64,000 nucleotides of DNA from DATKKM01 sp035542855 (GCA_035542855.1 DATKKM010000053.1:19876-83875), one strand, 5' to 3'. Positions 51,640-61,122 are shown, counted from the stretch's first letter. Numbers and translations are program-made. The notes: generated by a model not told the origin, from the letters alone.

Positions 51640-53625
51640 ATGCCTGAGGAGAGTAACTACTGGGACAAGTTCTGGCGGAAACGCTACACCCGCCGCCGCC
51701 TGATTTCGGGTTCCGCCATCGCCGGCACGGGCCTCGCCCTCGGCGCAGTCGTGGGTTGTGGCGGCGAGTCGACGCCTTCTGGCACCTCCGGCGGGCCGAC
51801 TCCCACCGGCGGCCTCTACTGCGGTCCGGACGCCACCCCCGGCGAAAAGTACCTGTGCCTGGACTTCGAGAAGCCCGTCGACGGCCGCAGGACGTTTGAG
51901 CCGGCGCCGTCCGACTCCCGCGGCGGCTTCCTCACCTACATCGGCTTCGACGCCGTGGTGCTGGACCGCTACGACCCGCACCAGACGCAGTTCGGGCCGA
52001 TGTACTCCAACCAGTCCGCCGTGTTCAGCAAGCTCTACCGCTACGCCAGCCACGAAGAGCCGACCTGGGAGAACATCCTCCCGGACCTGGCGACGGACGC
52101 TCCGGAGATGGTTGAGCCGGCGCCGAACCTGTTGACGTACATCGTTCACCTGAACCAGGGCGTTAAGTTCCACAACACCGACAAGATCCGCGCCAACTTC
52201 CCCGACTTGGCCGGCCGCGAGCTGACCGCCGAAGACGTCAAGTACAGCTATGACCGCCAGCGCAACCCCGACAGCTACCAGCATACGTACTACTACCGCT
52301 CCAGCCAGTACGAAACGATCGAGACGATCGAGGCAGTGGACAAGTACACCCTGAAGATCGTCACGAAGGCCCCGACGGCGCCCTTCTACCACTTCATGGC
52401 GGACACCAACGCCATGATCATCCCCAAGGAGATCGTGGACATGGGCCCCGGCCCGGACGGCGTCACGCCGTGGGACTCCGTTGACTCCTACAAGAACCGC
52501 GCGCCCGCCCCGTCCGACCGCATGATCGGCACCGGGCCGTTCATGTGGGACTCACTCACCTTCGGCATCGAGTACCGGGCCATCCGCAACCCGGAGTGGT
52601 TCGGCTGGGGCGACAAGAGCCTGGGCCGCCCCTACCTGGACGGCTACAAGGCCACAGGCCAGGGCCTGAACGACGCCACCGTCGAATCGCTCTTCCGCCG
52701 CAAGGAGATCGACTCCGCCGGCTTCATCGACAACCCGCAGTGGATCCTCAACATCCTGGACGAGATCCCGGAGCTGAAGTTCTCCCGCCAGCAGGTCTCC
52801 GGTTGGCTGAACTCCCGCCTCAAGCTGTATGCCAAGCCGTTCGACGACTGGCGTGTGCGCCGGGCGCTGTTCCTGGCTGCGGACCGGCAGGAGATCGTCG
52901 ACATCATCGGCTCCGGCGCCTGGATCAAGGTGGGACCGGTCAACAGCGCGATCAAGTACTGGGCGCTGCCGGACGATGAGCTGCTCTCGTTGCCCGGCTA
53001 CCGTGTCGGCGCGGACCGCGACAAGGACATCCAGGAAGCACGCCAGCTCTTCGAGGCCGCAGGCAAGCCGGACATCCCGCAGATCTGGTTCGCGGACGTG
53101 CCCGCTTACATCTCCCGCTACGCTCCGACGTACCTGGAGACGATTAAGCGCAACCTGGGGATCGACCAGGACATCAAGTTCCAGACCGTGCCTTACTCCC
53201 GCATCGCCGAGGGGTTGGTCAGCGAGGACGCCGAGACGGGCGCCTTCACCTGGGGCTACGACAACGGCTGGATCGACCTGGACGACTGGGTCTACCCGTA
53301 CTTCAAGACGGGCGGCCCCAAGAACTCCTTCCGCGCCGCCGACACGACCCTGGACCAGATGCTGGACAAGTCCCGCGCCGAGTTCGACCTGGAGAAGCGC
53401 AAGCAGATCGGTTACGACATCCAGCGCTACATGCTGGGGGTCACCAACCCGCAGGCGCCGGCAGCCCACGCCCGCATCGACTACGCGTGCCCGGGCGGCG
53501 GTAGCATCCGCTGGCCGTACGCGAAGAACGACACGTCGTGGCCGTGGTTCGGCAACCAGTACTGGGTGGCCGAGGGCTGGTTCGATCACAACGACCCAAG
53601 CTTTGCCGACCGCAAGGGCCAGTAG
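51640..53625 (+). CDS. Peptide-binding lipoprotein of the transporter (SBP family 5)
   Basis: 661 residues. The N-terminus carries a twin-arginine lipoprotein signal (YTRRRLISGSAIAGTGLALG then AVVGCGG), so it is likely exported folded by Tat and lipid-anchored. SBP_bac_5 features: LTYIVHLNQGVKFHNTDKIR, LTAEDVKYSYDRQRNPDSYQ, and the RRALFLAADRQEIVDIIGSG helix. It captures peptides or another solute for the permeases upstream. The 62-nt gap contains GGAAAGGAG before the ATG. No ATPase gene follows; a triple hairpin terminates the operon. Confidence 0.93.
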   Translation: MPEESNYWDKFWRKRYTRRRLISGSAIAGTGLALGAVVGCGGESTPSGTSGGPTPTGGLYCGPDATPGEKYLCLDFEKPVDGRRTFEPAPSDSRGGFLTYIGFDAVVLDRYDPHQTQFGPMYSNQSAVFSKLYRYASHEEPTWENILPDLATDAPEMVEPAPNLLTYIVHLNQGVKFHNTDKIRANFPDLAGRELTAEDVKYSYDRQRNPDSYQHTYYYRSSQYETIETIEAVDKYTLKIVTKAPTAPFYHFMADTNAMIIPKEIVDMGPGPDGVTPWDSVDSYKNRAPAPSDRMIGTGPFMWDSLTFGIEYRAIRNPEWFGWGDKSLGRPYLDGYKATGQGLNDATVESLFRRKEIDSAGFIDNPQWILNILDEIPELKFSRQQVSGWLNSRLKLYAKPFDDWRVRRALFLAADRQEIVDIIGSGAWIKVGPVNSAIKYWALPDDELLSLPGYRVGADRDKDIQEARQLFEAAGKPDIPQIWFADVPAYISRYAPTYLETIKRNLGIDQDIKFQTVPYSRIAEGLVSEDAETGAFTWGYDNGWIDLDDWVYPYFKTGGPKNSFRAADTTLDQMLDKSRAEFDLEKRKQIGYDIQRYMLGVTNPQAPAAHARIDYACPGGGSIRWPYAKNDTSWPWFGNQYWVAEGWFDHNDPSFADRKGQ

Positions 53626-53682
53626 AGCGCTGAGGGGACATGGTGAACACTGCGTGAACGGCTGACAGGCCTGTAACGGGTC

Positions 53683-53813
53683 AAAAGGGAGGGCGTCTTA
53701 TGTTATGGTCCCAAACCCTCCCTTTTGGGCTCGTCACAGGAAGGCCTCCGGCAAGGTTTTCCTGTGATGCTTTGAACGAAAACCGCTCCGCCACCCCGCG
53801 GAGCGGTTTTTTT
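53683..53813 (+). terminator. Three consecutive hairpins ending the transporter operon
   Basis: Stem 1 AAAAGGGAGGG/CCCTCCCTTTT (53683-53726), stem 2 TCACAGGAA/TTCCTGTGA (53734-53767), stem 3 AAACCGCTCCGC/GCGGAGCGGTTT followed by a T run (53780-53813). The third is a strong intrinsic terminator, usable in both directions, between convergent genes. Confidence 0.88.
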
Positions 53814-53826
53814 CTTTGCCGCTGGC

Positions 53827-55041
53827 TTACCAGCTTAGCGGCAGGTGCTTCACGCCCCGGATGATAAACGTGCCGCCCCACTCCGGCTCCTCGACCTCCA
53901 TGCGCAGCTTCGGGAAGCGCCGGACCAGGCTGCCGATGGCGATCTGGGCTTCCGCCCGGGCCAGCGGCGCGCCCAGGCAGAAGTGAATGCCGTCGCCCAG
54001 GGCCAGGTGATCGGTCGGGTTGCGAGTGATGTCCAGCGCGTCCGCCGTGGGTCCCCACTTGTCCGGGTCGTGGTTGGCCGCGCCGAGGAGCACGGTGCCC
54101 ACTTGCCCCGGCTCCATCAGCTGTCCCCCAATGACGGTCTCTTCCTTCATCACGCGCCCAGTCAGCTGCACCGGCCCGATGAAGCGCAGCAGCTCCTCCA
54201 CCGCCGAGGCGATGAGCTCGGGCTTCTCGCGCAGGACAGCCAGCTGGTCCGGGTGCTTCAGCAGCGTATAGGTCGCGTTATCGATCAGGTGCGTCGTCGT
54301 CTCATTGCCGGCGATGAGCAAGAGGATCGCCGTCGAGAAGATCTCGTCCTCGCTCAGCACCTGACCCTGCTCCTCGGCCGCCACCAGCGCCGAGATGAGG
54401 TCCGCCCGCGGGTGCTGGCGGCGTTCGCGGATGATCGGGACCAGGTAGTCGGCGAGCCCGTCGATCGCCAGGCGGGCGCGTTCCAGGACGTCGGGGCCGA
54501 TGAACGGGCCGCCCAGCGTGGCGACCACTTCGTCGGACCACTTCTTGAACATCGCGCGGTCTTCCGGCGGCACGCCCAGCATCTCCGAGATGACGATGAC
54601 GGGCAGCGGGTAGGCCAGCGCCGTCACCAGGTCCATGGAGCCCTGCTTCTCGGCCTCGTCCAGCAGCCCGTCAACGATCTCCTGGATGCGCGGGCGCAGG
54701 TCCTCCACGGCGCGCGGCGTGAACGCCTTGCTCACCAGCTTGCGCAGGCGCGTGTGCACGGGCGGGTCGCTGGTGAGCATAGTGGGGGCGCGGCTGAACG
54801 GCCCGAAGTTCTGCTCCTGCTGGCGGGCCATCTCGGCGAAGCGGTTGCGCGCGGAGCGGCGGTCGGCGGAGGTGTTGGGGTGGGTCAGGATGGCGTCCAC
54901 GTCCTCGTAGCGGGTGAAGATCCACATCTCCATCATGGGCTCCCAGGAGACGGGGTTCTCGCGGAGCAGCGCGCGGTATGTGGGGTAGGGATCAGAGAGG
55001 AAGCCGGGCGCGAAGGGGTTGAACGTGGGCGCGGTTACCAT
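53827..55041 (-). CDS. Cytochrome P450
   Basis: 404 residues, full length. I-helix LLLIAGNETTTHLIDN, ExxR in SAVEELLRFIGPVQ, PERF region, heme loop LALGDGIHFCLGAPLARAEA. N-terminal FNPFAPGFLSDPYPTYRALL is like the other P450 of this window (16 kb), though the two differ widely. Soluble class needing ferredoxin; substrate unknown. It has a TetR-type operator upstream but no adjacent TetR gene. Confidence 0.93.
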   Translation of the reverse strand: MVTAPTFNPFAPGFLSDPYPTYRALLRENPVSWEPMMEMWIFTRYEDVDAILTHPNTSADRRSARNRFAEMARQQEQNFGPFSRAPTMLTSDPPVHTRLRKLVSKAFTPRAVEDLRPRIQEIVDGLLDEAEKQGSMDLVTALAYPLPVIVISEMLGVPPEDRAMFKKWSDEVVATLGGPFIGPDVLERARLAIDGLADYLVPIIRERRQHPRADLISALVAAEEQGQVLSEDEIFSTAILLLIAGNETTTHLIDNATYTLLKHPDQLAVLREKPELIASAVEELLRFIGPVQLTGRVMKEETVIGGQLMEPGQVGTVLLGAANHDPDKWGPTADALDITRNPTDHLALGDGIHFCLGAPLARAEAQIAIGSLVRRFPKLRMEVEEPEWGGTFIIRGVKHLPLSW

Positions 55042-55061
55042 GCGTGCCTCCAGTCGGACAT

Positions 55062-55075
55062 ACTGACCAGTCAGT
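55062..55075. promoter_or_regulatory. TetR-type operator upstream of the second P450
   Basis: ACTGAC-CA-GTCAGT is an inverted repeat with 6-bp arms, 20 bp before the P450 ATG, followed by a further GTCA. Its form resembles TetR-family operators; the regulator must be encoded elsewhere. Confidence 0.55.
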
Positions 55076-55112
55076 CATTATCACGGCAGGCTGGTGACGT
55101 GTCAATCCGCCG

Positions 55113-55850
55113 CTAACCGCTTTCGCCCACCTGGTACATGCGCAGAAGGCGGACCGCCGCCCAGACCGGCACCACGACGGCCACGGCCAGGATCACGATT
55201 GACTCGAGCCCGCTGAGGTTCGCCGAGAACGTCTCCTCCGACGCACTGCTGATCAGCGCAGCCACCCCCAGGCAGCACTGGCGGATGCTGAAGAACCGCG
55301 TCCCGCTGAAGATGCTGTTGATGATTCCCTCCCAGATGAAGACGTAGGCCAGGCCGACGAACAGCGCCCGCGTTGTGAAGGCACTGAGCATCACGAAGAG
55401 CGAGTCATAGGCCAGCGCGCCAAGAACGCACGCCACCACGAACCCGGTGATTATCCCCTGCTCCGGCGTGCCCCAGATGGCGATCGCCCCGGAGACCGCC
55501 GCGGCCGGCACGACGAACACCGCCGTCAGCGCCCACGCGGCCATCAGCTTCGCGGAGATCACGCTGCCCCTCGTCACCGGCTTCGAAAGCAGGAAGATCG
55601 CCGTGCCGTCTTCCACCTCGCTGCCCAGGGCCGATGTCCCGAAGATCAGCGCCACCAGCGGCAGGAAGATTGTGATGATGACGTTGTACAGCAGCGTGTC
55701 CGCCGTCCAGCGCGCCGCCGCCGTGTTCTGATCGCCGAGCCGGTAGGCTACTGAGACAAGAGAAGGCAGGACGCCGAGCAACACCACCAGCGCCAGGCGC
55801 CGGCGGCCCGCCAGCTCGCGGATGGTCAGCCAGAAGATGTCGCGGTTCAT
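55113..55850 (-). CDS. ABC-2 type permease
   Basis: 245 residues, about six membrane helices (LALVVLLGVLPSLVSVAYRL, NVIITIFLPLVALIFGTSAL, ALTAVFVVPAAAVSGAIAIW and others). The motif GSEVEDGTAIFLLSKPVTRG is typical of ABC-2 permeases. The start overlaps the upstream ATPase gene by 4 nt (ATGA). Last gene of a four-gene ATPase-permease-ATPase-permease operon, probably an exporter. Confidence 0.87.
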   Translation of the reverse strand: MNRDIFWLTIRELAGRRRLALVVLLGVLPSLVSVAYRLGDQNTAAARWTADTLLYNVIITIFLPLVALIFGTSALGSEVEDGTAIFLLSKPVTRGSVISAKLMAAWALTAVFVVPAAAVSGAIAIWGTPEQGIITGFVVACVLGALAYDSLFVMLSAFTTRALFVGLAYVFIWEGIINSIFSGTRFFSIRQCCLGVAALISSASEETFSANLSGLESIVILAVAVVVPVWAAVRLLRMYQVGESG

Positions 55851-56794
55851 CGCCGCACCAGGTACGCGAACACGCTCTCCAGCGACTCGTCCGCCGGCAG
55901 CACCTCGAACAGCGTGACGGCCTGCGCTCGGGCGACTCGGGGCGCCGCCATGGTGAACGCCGCGAACTCCGATGTGCGCACGCGCATCGCACCAGAGTCC
56001 AGCTCAACGCCGGAGACGGACGGGTCGTTCATGAGGGCGGACGCGAGGCGCCGGTCGTCGCTGGAGCGGACGGTGAAGACGTGCGGGCGGTCCGTCATCA
56101 GCTTGCGGATCGCGTGGAAGTCGCCGGAAGCGGCGAGCCTGCCTCCGACGATCACCAGCACGTTCTCCGCCAGGCGCTCCACCTCCTCCAGGATGTGCGA
56201 TGAGAAGAGGATCGTCTTTCCCTGCTGCGCCATGCCCTTCAGGATGTCCATCATCCGCAGGCGCTGGCTGGGATCGGCGCCGCTGAACGGCTCGTCCAGC
56301 AGCAGTACCTGCGGGTCGTGGACGACCGCCGCGGCGATCTTGATGCGCTGCTTCATGCCCTTGGAGTAGCCGCCGGTGGGCCGGTCCTGGACGCTCTCCA
56401 GGTCCGCGATGGCGATGGCGCGCGCCGCGGCCTTTTCCGGCCTGGGGAGGCCGTGCAGCCTGGCGCTGAGGACGACGAACTCCCGGCCGGTGAGGAACGG
56501 GTACACGGCCTCACGCGCTTCCACCAGCCCGATCTGGCGATAGACGTGCTCGTTGCCCCAGGTGGGCTGGCCCAGGACCCGCACGCTGCCGGCGGACGGG
56601 CGCAGGAACCCGGAGAGCATGTGGATCAGCGTGCTCTTGCCGGCACCGTTGGGGCCCAGAAGGCCCGTGATCCCCGCGCCGATGGAGAACGAGATCCCGT
56701 TGACGGCGACGACGTTGCCGTACCAGCGGGAGACGTCGATCACCTCGATGTCCGCCGCTGCGGGTGCAGCCGGCGAAGGGGTGGCGTCCGTCAT
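55847..56794 (-). CDS. ABC transporter ATP-binding protein
   Basis: 315 residues. Walker A GLLGPNGAGKSTLIHM, Q-loop, signature GGYSKGMKQRIKIA, Walker B VLLLDEPFSGADP and H-loop ILFSSHILEEV. The C-terminal 80 residues form a small extra domain common in ABC-2 exporters. Overlaps permease genes by 4 nt on both sides. Pairs with one or both membrane subunits for export of an unknown substrate. Confidence 0.92.
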   Translation of the reverse strand: MTDATPSPAAPAAADIEVIDVSRWYGNVVAVNGISFSIGAGITGLLGPNGAGKSTLIHMLSGFLRPSAGSVRVLGQPTWGNEHVYRQIGLVEAREAVYPFLTGREFVVLSARLHGLPRPEKAAARAIAIADLESVQDRPTGGYSKGMKQRIKIAAAVVHDPQVLLLDEPFSGADPSQRLRMMDILKGMAQQGKTILFSSHILEEVERLAENVLVIVGGRLAASGDFHAIRKLMTDRPHVFTVRSSDDRRLASALMNDPSVSGVELDSGAMRVRTSEFAAFTMAAPRVARAQAVTLFEVLPADESLESVFAYLVRR

Positions 56795-57675
56795 GCCTTA
56801 ATCCCCCGGCAGCGGCGCAGGAAGATGAGGAAGCTCAGGGCGGCTACCACCGCGGCTTCTGCCGCGTAGACGGCGCCCGGCACGTCCGCCCTGGCCAGCT
56901 GGCTGAGGGGCTCCGGCGACGCCCCGAAGAACCAGAACGAGAAGCCGGCCACCACGTGGAACGGGCTGATCATCAGGCTGTACCGCCAGATCCCCTGCTC
57001 TGACACGCTGAGCAGCGTTGCGCCGATCGCCGAGCTCAGGATGAACACGGCCAGGATGCCAACCGTCGAATAGGCCCGCCGGGGCGTGTAGGAGGCGATC
57101 GCCTGCCCGATGCCAGCCACCAGGCAGGAGAGCAGGAGCGCGCTGCCGATGATCTCCGGCACCTGCTGCCAGTGGTCTTTCAGGTAGGAGGCCGGGTCGC
57201 TCTCCACCAGGCCGTTGCCGATGAACAGCGTCGCCTGCGGCCCGAACGTGAGCGCGAACATGGACGTGGCCAGTGCGGCGAAGTTGGCGATGGCGTAGTC
57301 CGTCCGCTCCAGAGCGCGCGAGAAGTAGAGGGCCAGCGTGCCGCTGCGCATGTCGCGGCTCACCATCTCCGGCGTCACCACCGCGCAGAAGAGCGCCAGG
57401 ACCACTTCCACGAAGCGGTAGTAGTTCTCCGGGCGGATGACTTCGGCGTTCCTCGCGCCGAGTGCGCCTACGCCCAGCTGCACCACGGCTGGTATGAGGG
57501 TGATGACGGCCAGGCCAATGGGGAAGATCTTGCTGGATGCCGGCCTGCCCAGCCCGAAGCAGCCACGCAGCCGGTGCAGCCAGAGCACCCACACAGCGTG
57601 GCGGCGGCCCAGGCGCTGCCCTTCGTACCTGCGGTACCCCAGGTCGTAGATGTTGCCGGCGGCCCGGTTAAGCAT
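56791..57675 (-). CDS. ABC-2 type permease
   Basis: 294 residues from the ATG at 57675; the longer frame overlaps the upstream ATPase more and has a low-complexity start. N-terminal NIYDLGYRRYEGQRLGRRHA is a cytosolic motif often seen in these permeases, then six helices (FPIGLAVITLIPAVVQLGVG onwards). EMVSRDMRSGTLALYFSRAL is the ABC-2 signature. Overlaps the ATPase genes on both sides. Confidence 0.87.
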   Translation of the reverse strand: MLNRAAGNIYDLGYRRYEGQRLGRRHAVWVLWLHRLRGCFGLGRPASSKIFPIGLAVITLIPAVVQLGVGALGARNAEVIRPENYYRFVEVVLALFCAVVTPEMVSRDMRSGTLALYFSRALERTDYAIANFAALATSMFALTFGPQATLFIGNGLVESDPASYLKDHWQQVPEIIGSALLLSCLVAGIGQAIASYTPRRAYSTVGILAVFILSSAIGATLLSVSEQGIWRYSLMISPFHVVAGFSFWFFGASPEPLSQLARADVPGAVYAAEAAVVAALSFLIFLRRCRGIKA

Positions 57676-58606
57676 CGGCGGCCGCCTTCTGGCCGAAGAT
57701 CTCCTCCAGCCGCCGCCGCTGCCGCTGCAGCCGCACCAACCCAACGCCCAGGTCAACTACGGCGTCGCGGATGACGTCATACACGCGATCGTCGTCGGCG
57801 CGCACATGCAGCGTCCGGCCGTCCTGTGCCAGCGTGAAGCCCGCTTGCCGGAGACGCTCCGCCAGGGGGGCGATATCGCCCTCCACTTCCACCGCCAGCA
57901 GGCTCGTGATGTCGGTGAGGGCGGCGATCGGGGAATAGCGCACAAGGCGGCCGGAGTCGATCTGGATCAGGTGATCGCACACCCTCTCGATCTCGCCCAG
58001 CAGGTGCGACGACATGACGATGGCGATCCCGAACTCCCGGCCCACGCGCTCCACCAGGTCCAGCATCTCGTCGCGGCCGGCCGGGTCCAGCCCGGAAGTC
58101 GGCTCGTCCAGCAGCATCAGGCGCGGGTCGTGCACCAGGGCCTGCGCCAGCTTCACACGCTGCTTCATGCCGGTGGAGTACTCGCGCATCGGGCGGTAGC
58201 GCTCCTCGAAGAGGCCCACCTGGCGCAGCGTCTCGGCCGCCCGCTCGCGCGCGGCGGTGTGCGGCAGGCCGCTGATCTGGGCCATGTGCACCACGAATTC
58301 CGTCGCCGAGATGTCCAGTGGCAGGCAATCATGCTCCGGCATGTAGCCGACGTACTGGCGGAGCTCGGCGCCCTGCCGCGCCACGTCGAAGCCCAGGAGT
58401 GTCGCGGAACCGCTCGTGGGAGCCAGCAGGCCCAGCAGGATCTTGATGAACGTGCTCTTGCCCGAGCCGTTCGGGCCGACCAGCCCAATGATCCCGGGCG
58501 CGATTTCAATGGTCAGCGAATCAAGCGCGGTGACACCGGGATAGCGCTTAGTCAGCCCGGTTGTTGTCACCAGCGCGGTTTCGCCCAACAGCCCGTCTGA
58601 CGTCAC
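57668..58606 (-). CDS. ABC transporter ATP-binding protein
   Basis: 312 residues. Walker A GLVGPNGSGKSTFIKI, signature EYSTGMKQRVKLAQAL, Walker B LMLLDEPTSGLDP, H-loop IVMSSHLLGEIE. First gene of the exporter operon, with a paralogue two genes on, so the complex may be a heterodimer of two ATPases and two permeases. Divergent from the YchF-like gene; 69 nt lie between. Confidence 0.93.
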   Translation of the reverse strand: MTSDGLLGETALVTTTGLTKRYPGVTALDSLTIEIAPGIIGLVGPNGSGKSTFIKILLGLLAPTSGSATLLGFDVARQGAELRQYVGYMPEHDCLPLDISATEFVVHMAQISGLPHTAARERAAETLRQVGLFEERYRPMREYSTGMKQRVKLAQALVHDPRLMLLDEPTSGLDPAGRDEMLDLVERVGREFGIAIVMSSHLLGEIERVCDHLIQIDSGRLVRYSPIAALTDITSLLAVEVEGDIAPLAERLRQAGFTLAQDGRTLHVRADDDRVYDVIRDAVVDLGVGLVRLQRQRRRLEEIFGQKAAADA

Positions 58607-58675
58607 GACCTAGAATTGTACGGCACCTGTGTGAACGCTGTGGCGCCGGGGGTGCGGGATGATACGCTGGCCACG

Positions 58676-59758
58676 ATGGACCTGGCGATCGTTGGCCTGC
58701 CGCAATCGGGCAAGACCACCGTCTTCAAAGCACTCACCGGCGGTCACGGCAGCGCGTCCGCCGACGGGCGCGGCGAGAGCGTGGGCGCCGTCAAGTTGCC
58801 GGACGACCGCCTCTACAGGCTGGCGGCGCTGGTGAAAGCGAAGAAGATCACCCCGATCGAGGTCTTTCTGCACGACCTGCCGGCGCTCTTCCAGCGCGGC
58901 GCGGCCCCCTCCGGCCCCGCCGGCGAGACGCTGGCCCGCGCCGACGCCCTGCTGCATGTCGTCCGAGCCTTTGACCGGCCGGACGTCCCGCATCCCTCCG
59001 GCAGCGTCGACCCAGGCCGCGACATCACAGAGTTCGACGCTGAGCTGATGCTGTTCGATCTCGGCGTGGTGGAGCGGCGGCTCGAGAAGCTGGACATCAC
59101 CGTGCGCTCCGGCCGCCCCGGCGAGCGCGAGGCCGGCGAGCGGGAGATCGCGCTGCTCCAGCGGGTGAAGGGCGTGCTGGAGGCGGACAAGCCGCTGCGC
59201 AACGAGTTGACCAACCCGGACGACCTGCGCGCGCTCAGCAACTTTGGGCTGCTTTCGCTGAAGCCGATGCTGCTTCTACTCAACGTGGGCGAGGACAAAG
59301 TCAGCGAGCAGGCCGCGATCGCCGCGCAGGCGCAGGAGAAGTACGGCGGCCCGAAGACGCGCGCCGCCGCCATCTGCGCCAAGCTGGAGGCCGAGCTGGC
59401 TGAGCTTTCGCCGGATGAGGCCGCAGAGTTCCGCCTTGACCTGGGCGCGCCGGCAGGCGGGACCGAGGTGGTGCTGGAGCAGGCGCGCGAACTGCTGGGG
59501 CTGCTCACGTTCTTCACGGCCGGGGAGAAGGACACGCGCGCCTGGAGCCTGCCGGTTGGCGGGACGGCGTTGCAGGCCGCCGGCCGTATCCACACGGACA
59601 TCGAACGCGGCTTCATCCGCGCCGAGGTGATCGATTGGCAGAAGCTGCTGGAACTCGGCTCGCATGGGGAGGCCCGCAAGAAAGGGCAACTGCGCCAGGA
59701 AGGCAAGACGTACGTCGTCCAGGACGGCGACGTGATCAACGTACTGTTCAACGTCTAG
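58676..59758 (+). CDS. ychF: YchF/OLA1-like GTP/ATP-binding protein
   Basis: 360 residues from the ATG at 58676. P-loop IVGLPQSGKTTVFKALT, a Gly-containing switch (the G3 region is diverged: VFLHDLPALFQRGAAP instead of DxPGLV), NVGED in place of NKxE/D, and a C-terminal TGS-like domain ending GKTYVVQDGDVINVLFNV with RGFIRAEVI and LLTFFTAGEKDTRAW, all as in YchF. YchF hydrolyses ATP and associates with ribosomes. The loss of the usual DVAGLV loop suggests altered nucleotide handling. The next gene starts 10 nt later. Confidence 0.88.
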   Translation: MDLAIVGLPQSGKTTVFKALTGGHGSASADGRGESVGAVKLPDDRLYRLAALVKAKKITPIEVFLHDLPALFQRGAAPSGPAGETLARADALLHVVRAFDRPDVPHPSGSVDPGRDITEFDAELMLFDLGVVERRLEKLDITVRSGRPGEREAGEREIALLQRVKGVLEADKPLRNELTNPDDLRALSNFGLLSLKPMLLLLNVGEDKVSEQAAIAAQAQEKYGGPKTRAAAICAKLEAELAELSPDEAAEFRLDLGAPAGGTEVVLEQARELLGLLTFFTAGEKDTRAWSLPVGGTALQAAGRIHTDIERGFIRAEVIDWQKLLELGSHGEARKKGQLRQEGKTYVVQDGDVINVLFNV

Positions 59759-59768
59759 GAGGCGAACG

Positions 59769-60152
59769 ATGAGTGTCGTGGGCTTGCAGCACGTGCAGGT
59801 GAACATCCCGCTAATCGCGGAGGACGAAGCGCGGCGTTTCTATCACAGCCTGCTTGGCATGGAGGAGATGGACCGGCCGAAGTCCCTTGCCGACGCCGGC
59901 CGCCACGGCGCCTGGTACCGCTGCGGCGACCAGGAGCTCCACCTCTTCTTCAATCCCAACGCCACCTTCGACGCCGCCGCCAGCAGCCAGCACCCCGCCT
60001 TCCTCGTGGACGATCTCGACGGCCTGCGGCGCCGCCTGACCGACGCCGGCTACGAGCTGGAGGAGGCGATCCCCATCGAAGGGCGGGCGCGCTTCTTCAC
60101 GCGAGACCCCGGCGGCAACCGGGTGGAGTTTCTGTCGTTCGCCCGCTCGTGA
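59769..60152 (+). CDS. Glyoxalase/VOC-superfamily protein
   Basis: 127 residues, one VOC fold of paired beta-alpha-beta-beta-beta units. LQHVQVNIP begins it with a metal-type His; YRCGDQELHLFF and RDPGGNRVEFLSF carry the other usual ligand positions (His and Glu). Metal-dependent isomerase, dioxygenase or resistance protein are options; substrate unknown. Probably co-transcribed with the ychF-like gene (10 nt gap). Confidence 0.88.
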   Translation: MSVVGLQHVQVNIPLIAEDEARRFYHSLLGMEEMDRPKSLADAGRHGAWYRCGDQELHLFFNPNATFDAAASSQHPAFLVDDLDGLRRRLTDAGYELEEAIPIEGRARFFTRDPGGNRVEFLSFARS

Positions 60153-60156
60153 CCTG

Positions 60157-61122
60157 CTAGGCCACCTGCTGCTTCGACGAGTCCTTGGCGACTTGCGGCA
60201 CGCCGGACACCATCCCCGGCTTCAACTCCGGGACTTTCGGCTGGCGCACCTTGAACGTGACGCCGCCGGACTGCGGCGCCTCGGCAGGCGCGGGGGCAGC
60301 GGCGGCGGCAGCGGCCGGTGCGAGTGCGGGTTCTGCGGCCGTCCCGCCGCTCTTGCTGACCATCATGCTGAGGGCGCTTCCCAGCAGGCTGAAGACGACG
60401 GCGCCGGCCGCGCAGGCGGCGATCGCCAGGAACACCGTGCTCAGGTCGCCGGAGGCGTTGTTGAACGACTCCCGCGCCGCCCGCACGAAGAGGCTCTCAC
60501 CCGCGTCGCCGGTGCCAACGGCGCTGCCGGCGGCCTTCCAGGCCACGGCCAGCGGCGCGATCGCGACCGCAACGATGAACGACGGCGCTCCCAGACGCCC
60601 CCAGCCTCGGCTTAGCAGCGCCACGCAGCCCAGCAAGCACAGCGCCACGATGGCTACGATGACGAAGAGCTTTGTGAACAGATCGTGGTCGGACGCCGTC
60701 AGCGCCCCGACCGGGCCCAGCTTCACCGCTGACTGCTGGGACTCCGGCGGCGGCGTGACGATCAGCGACTTCGCGGCGGCGGCGCCGTTGTCGTACATCA
60801 CGTTCGCCACGCTGGCGCCCACGTACGCTGACGCCTGCTCCTTGGTCATGCCGGCTATGTTGCCACCGGGGAAAGTCAGGGAGATCGGGCTCAGGGTGAT
60901 GTTGGACGTTGGGCTGCTGGCAGCCGCGGCCTGGATCTGTGCGTACTCCTCATCGCTGACGCGGTCGTTGATGCCCGCCGAGACGAGGGCGCTGGCCACG
61001 GGGATCGCGGTCTCGCGCTCCGTCACGTGCGACAGTGAGAACAGTACCCCTCCCACCGCGACGAGCGCGCAGGCCAGGAGGCCAAGCATCCACTTGAGAT
61101 CGATCTGCCAGGAAGGTCGCAT
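60157..61122 (-). CDS. Membrane protein of unknown function
   Basis: 321 residues. Helix near the N-terminus (WMLGLLACALVAVGGVLFSL), a soluble region of about 120 residues, three helices (LFVIVAIVALCLLGCVALLS; FIVAVAIAPLAVAWKAAGSA; VFLAIAACAAGAVVFSLLGS) and an Ala/Pro-rich cytosolic tail. Family not recognised. It converges with the VOC gene (4 nt between ends) and is divergent from the next gene. Confidence 0.75.
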   Translation of the reverse strand: MRPSWQIDLKWMLGLLACALVAVGGVLFSLSHVTERETAIPVASALVSAGINDRVSDEEYAQIQAAAASSPTSNITLSPISLTFPGGNIAGMTKEQASAYVGASVANVMYDNGAAAAKSLIVTPPPESQQSAVKLGPVGALTASDHDLFTKLFVIVAIVALCLLGCVALLSRGWGRLGAPSFIVAVAIAPLAVAWKAAGSAVGTGDAGESLFVRAARESFNNASGDLSTVFLAIAACAAGAVVFSLLGSALSMMVSKSGGTAAEPALAPAAAAAAAPAPAEAPQSGGVTFKVRQPKVPELKPGMVSGVPQVAKDSSKQQVA

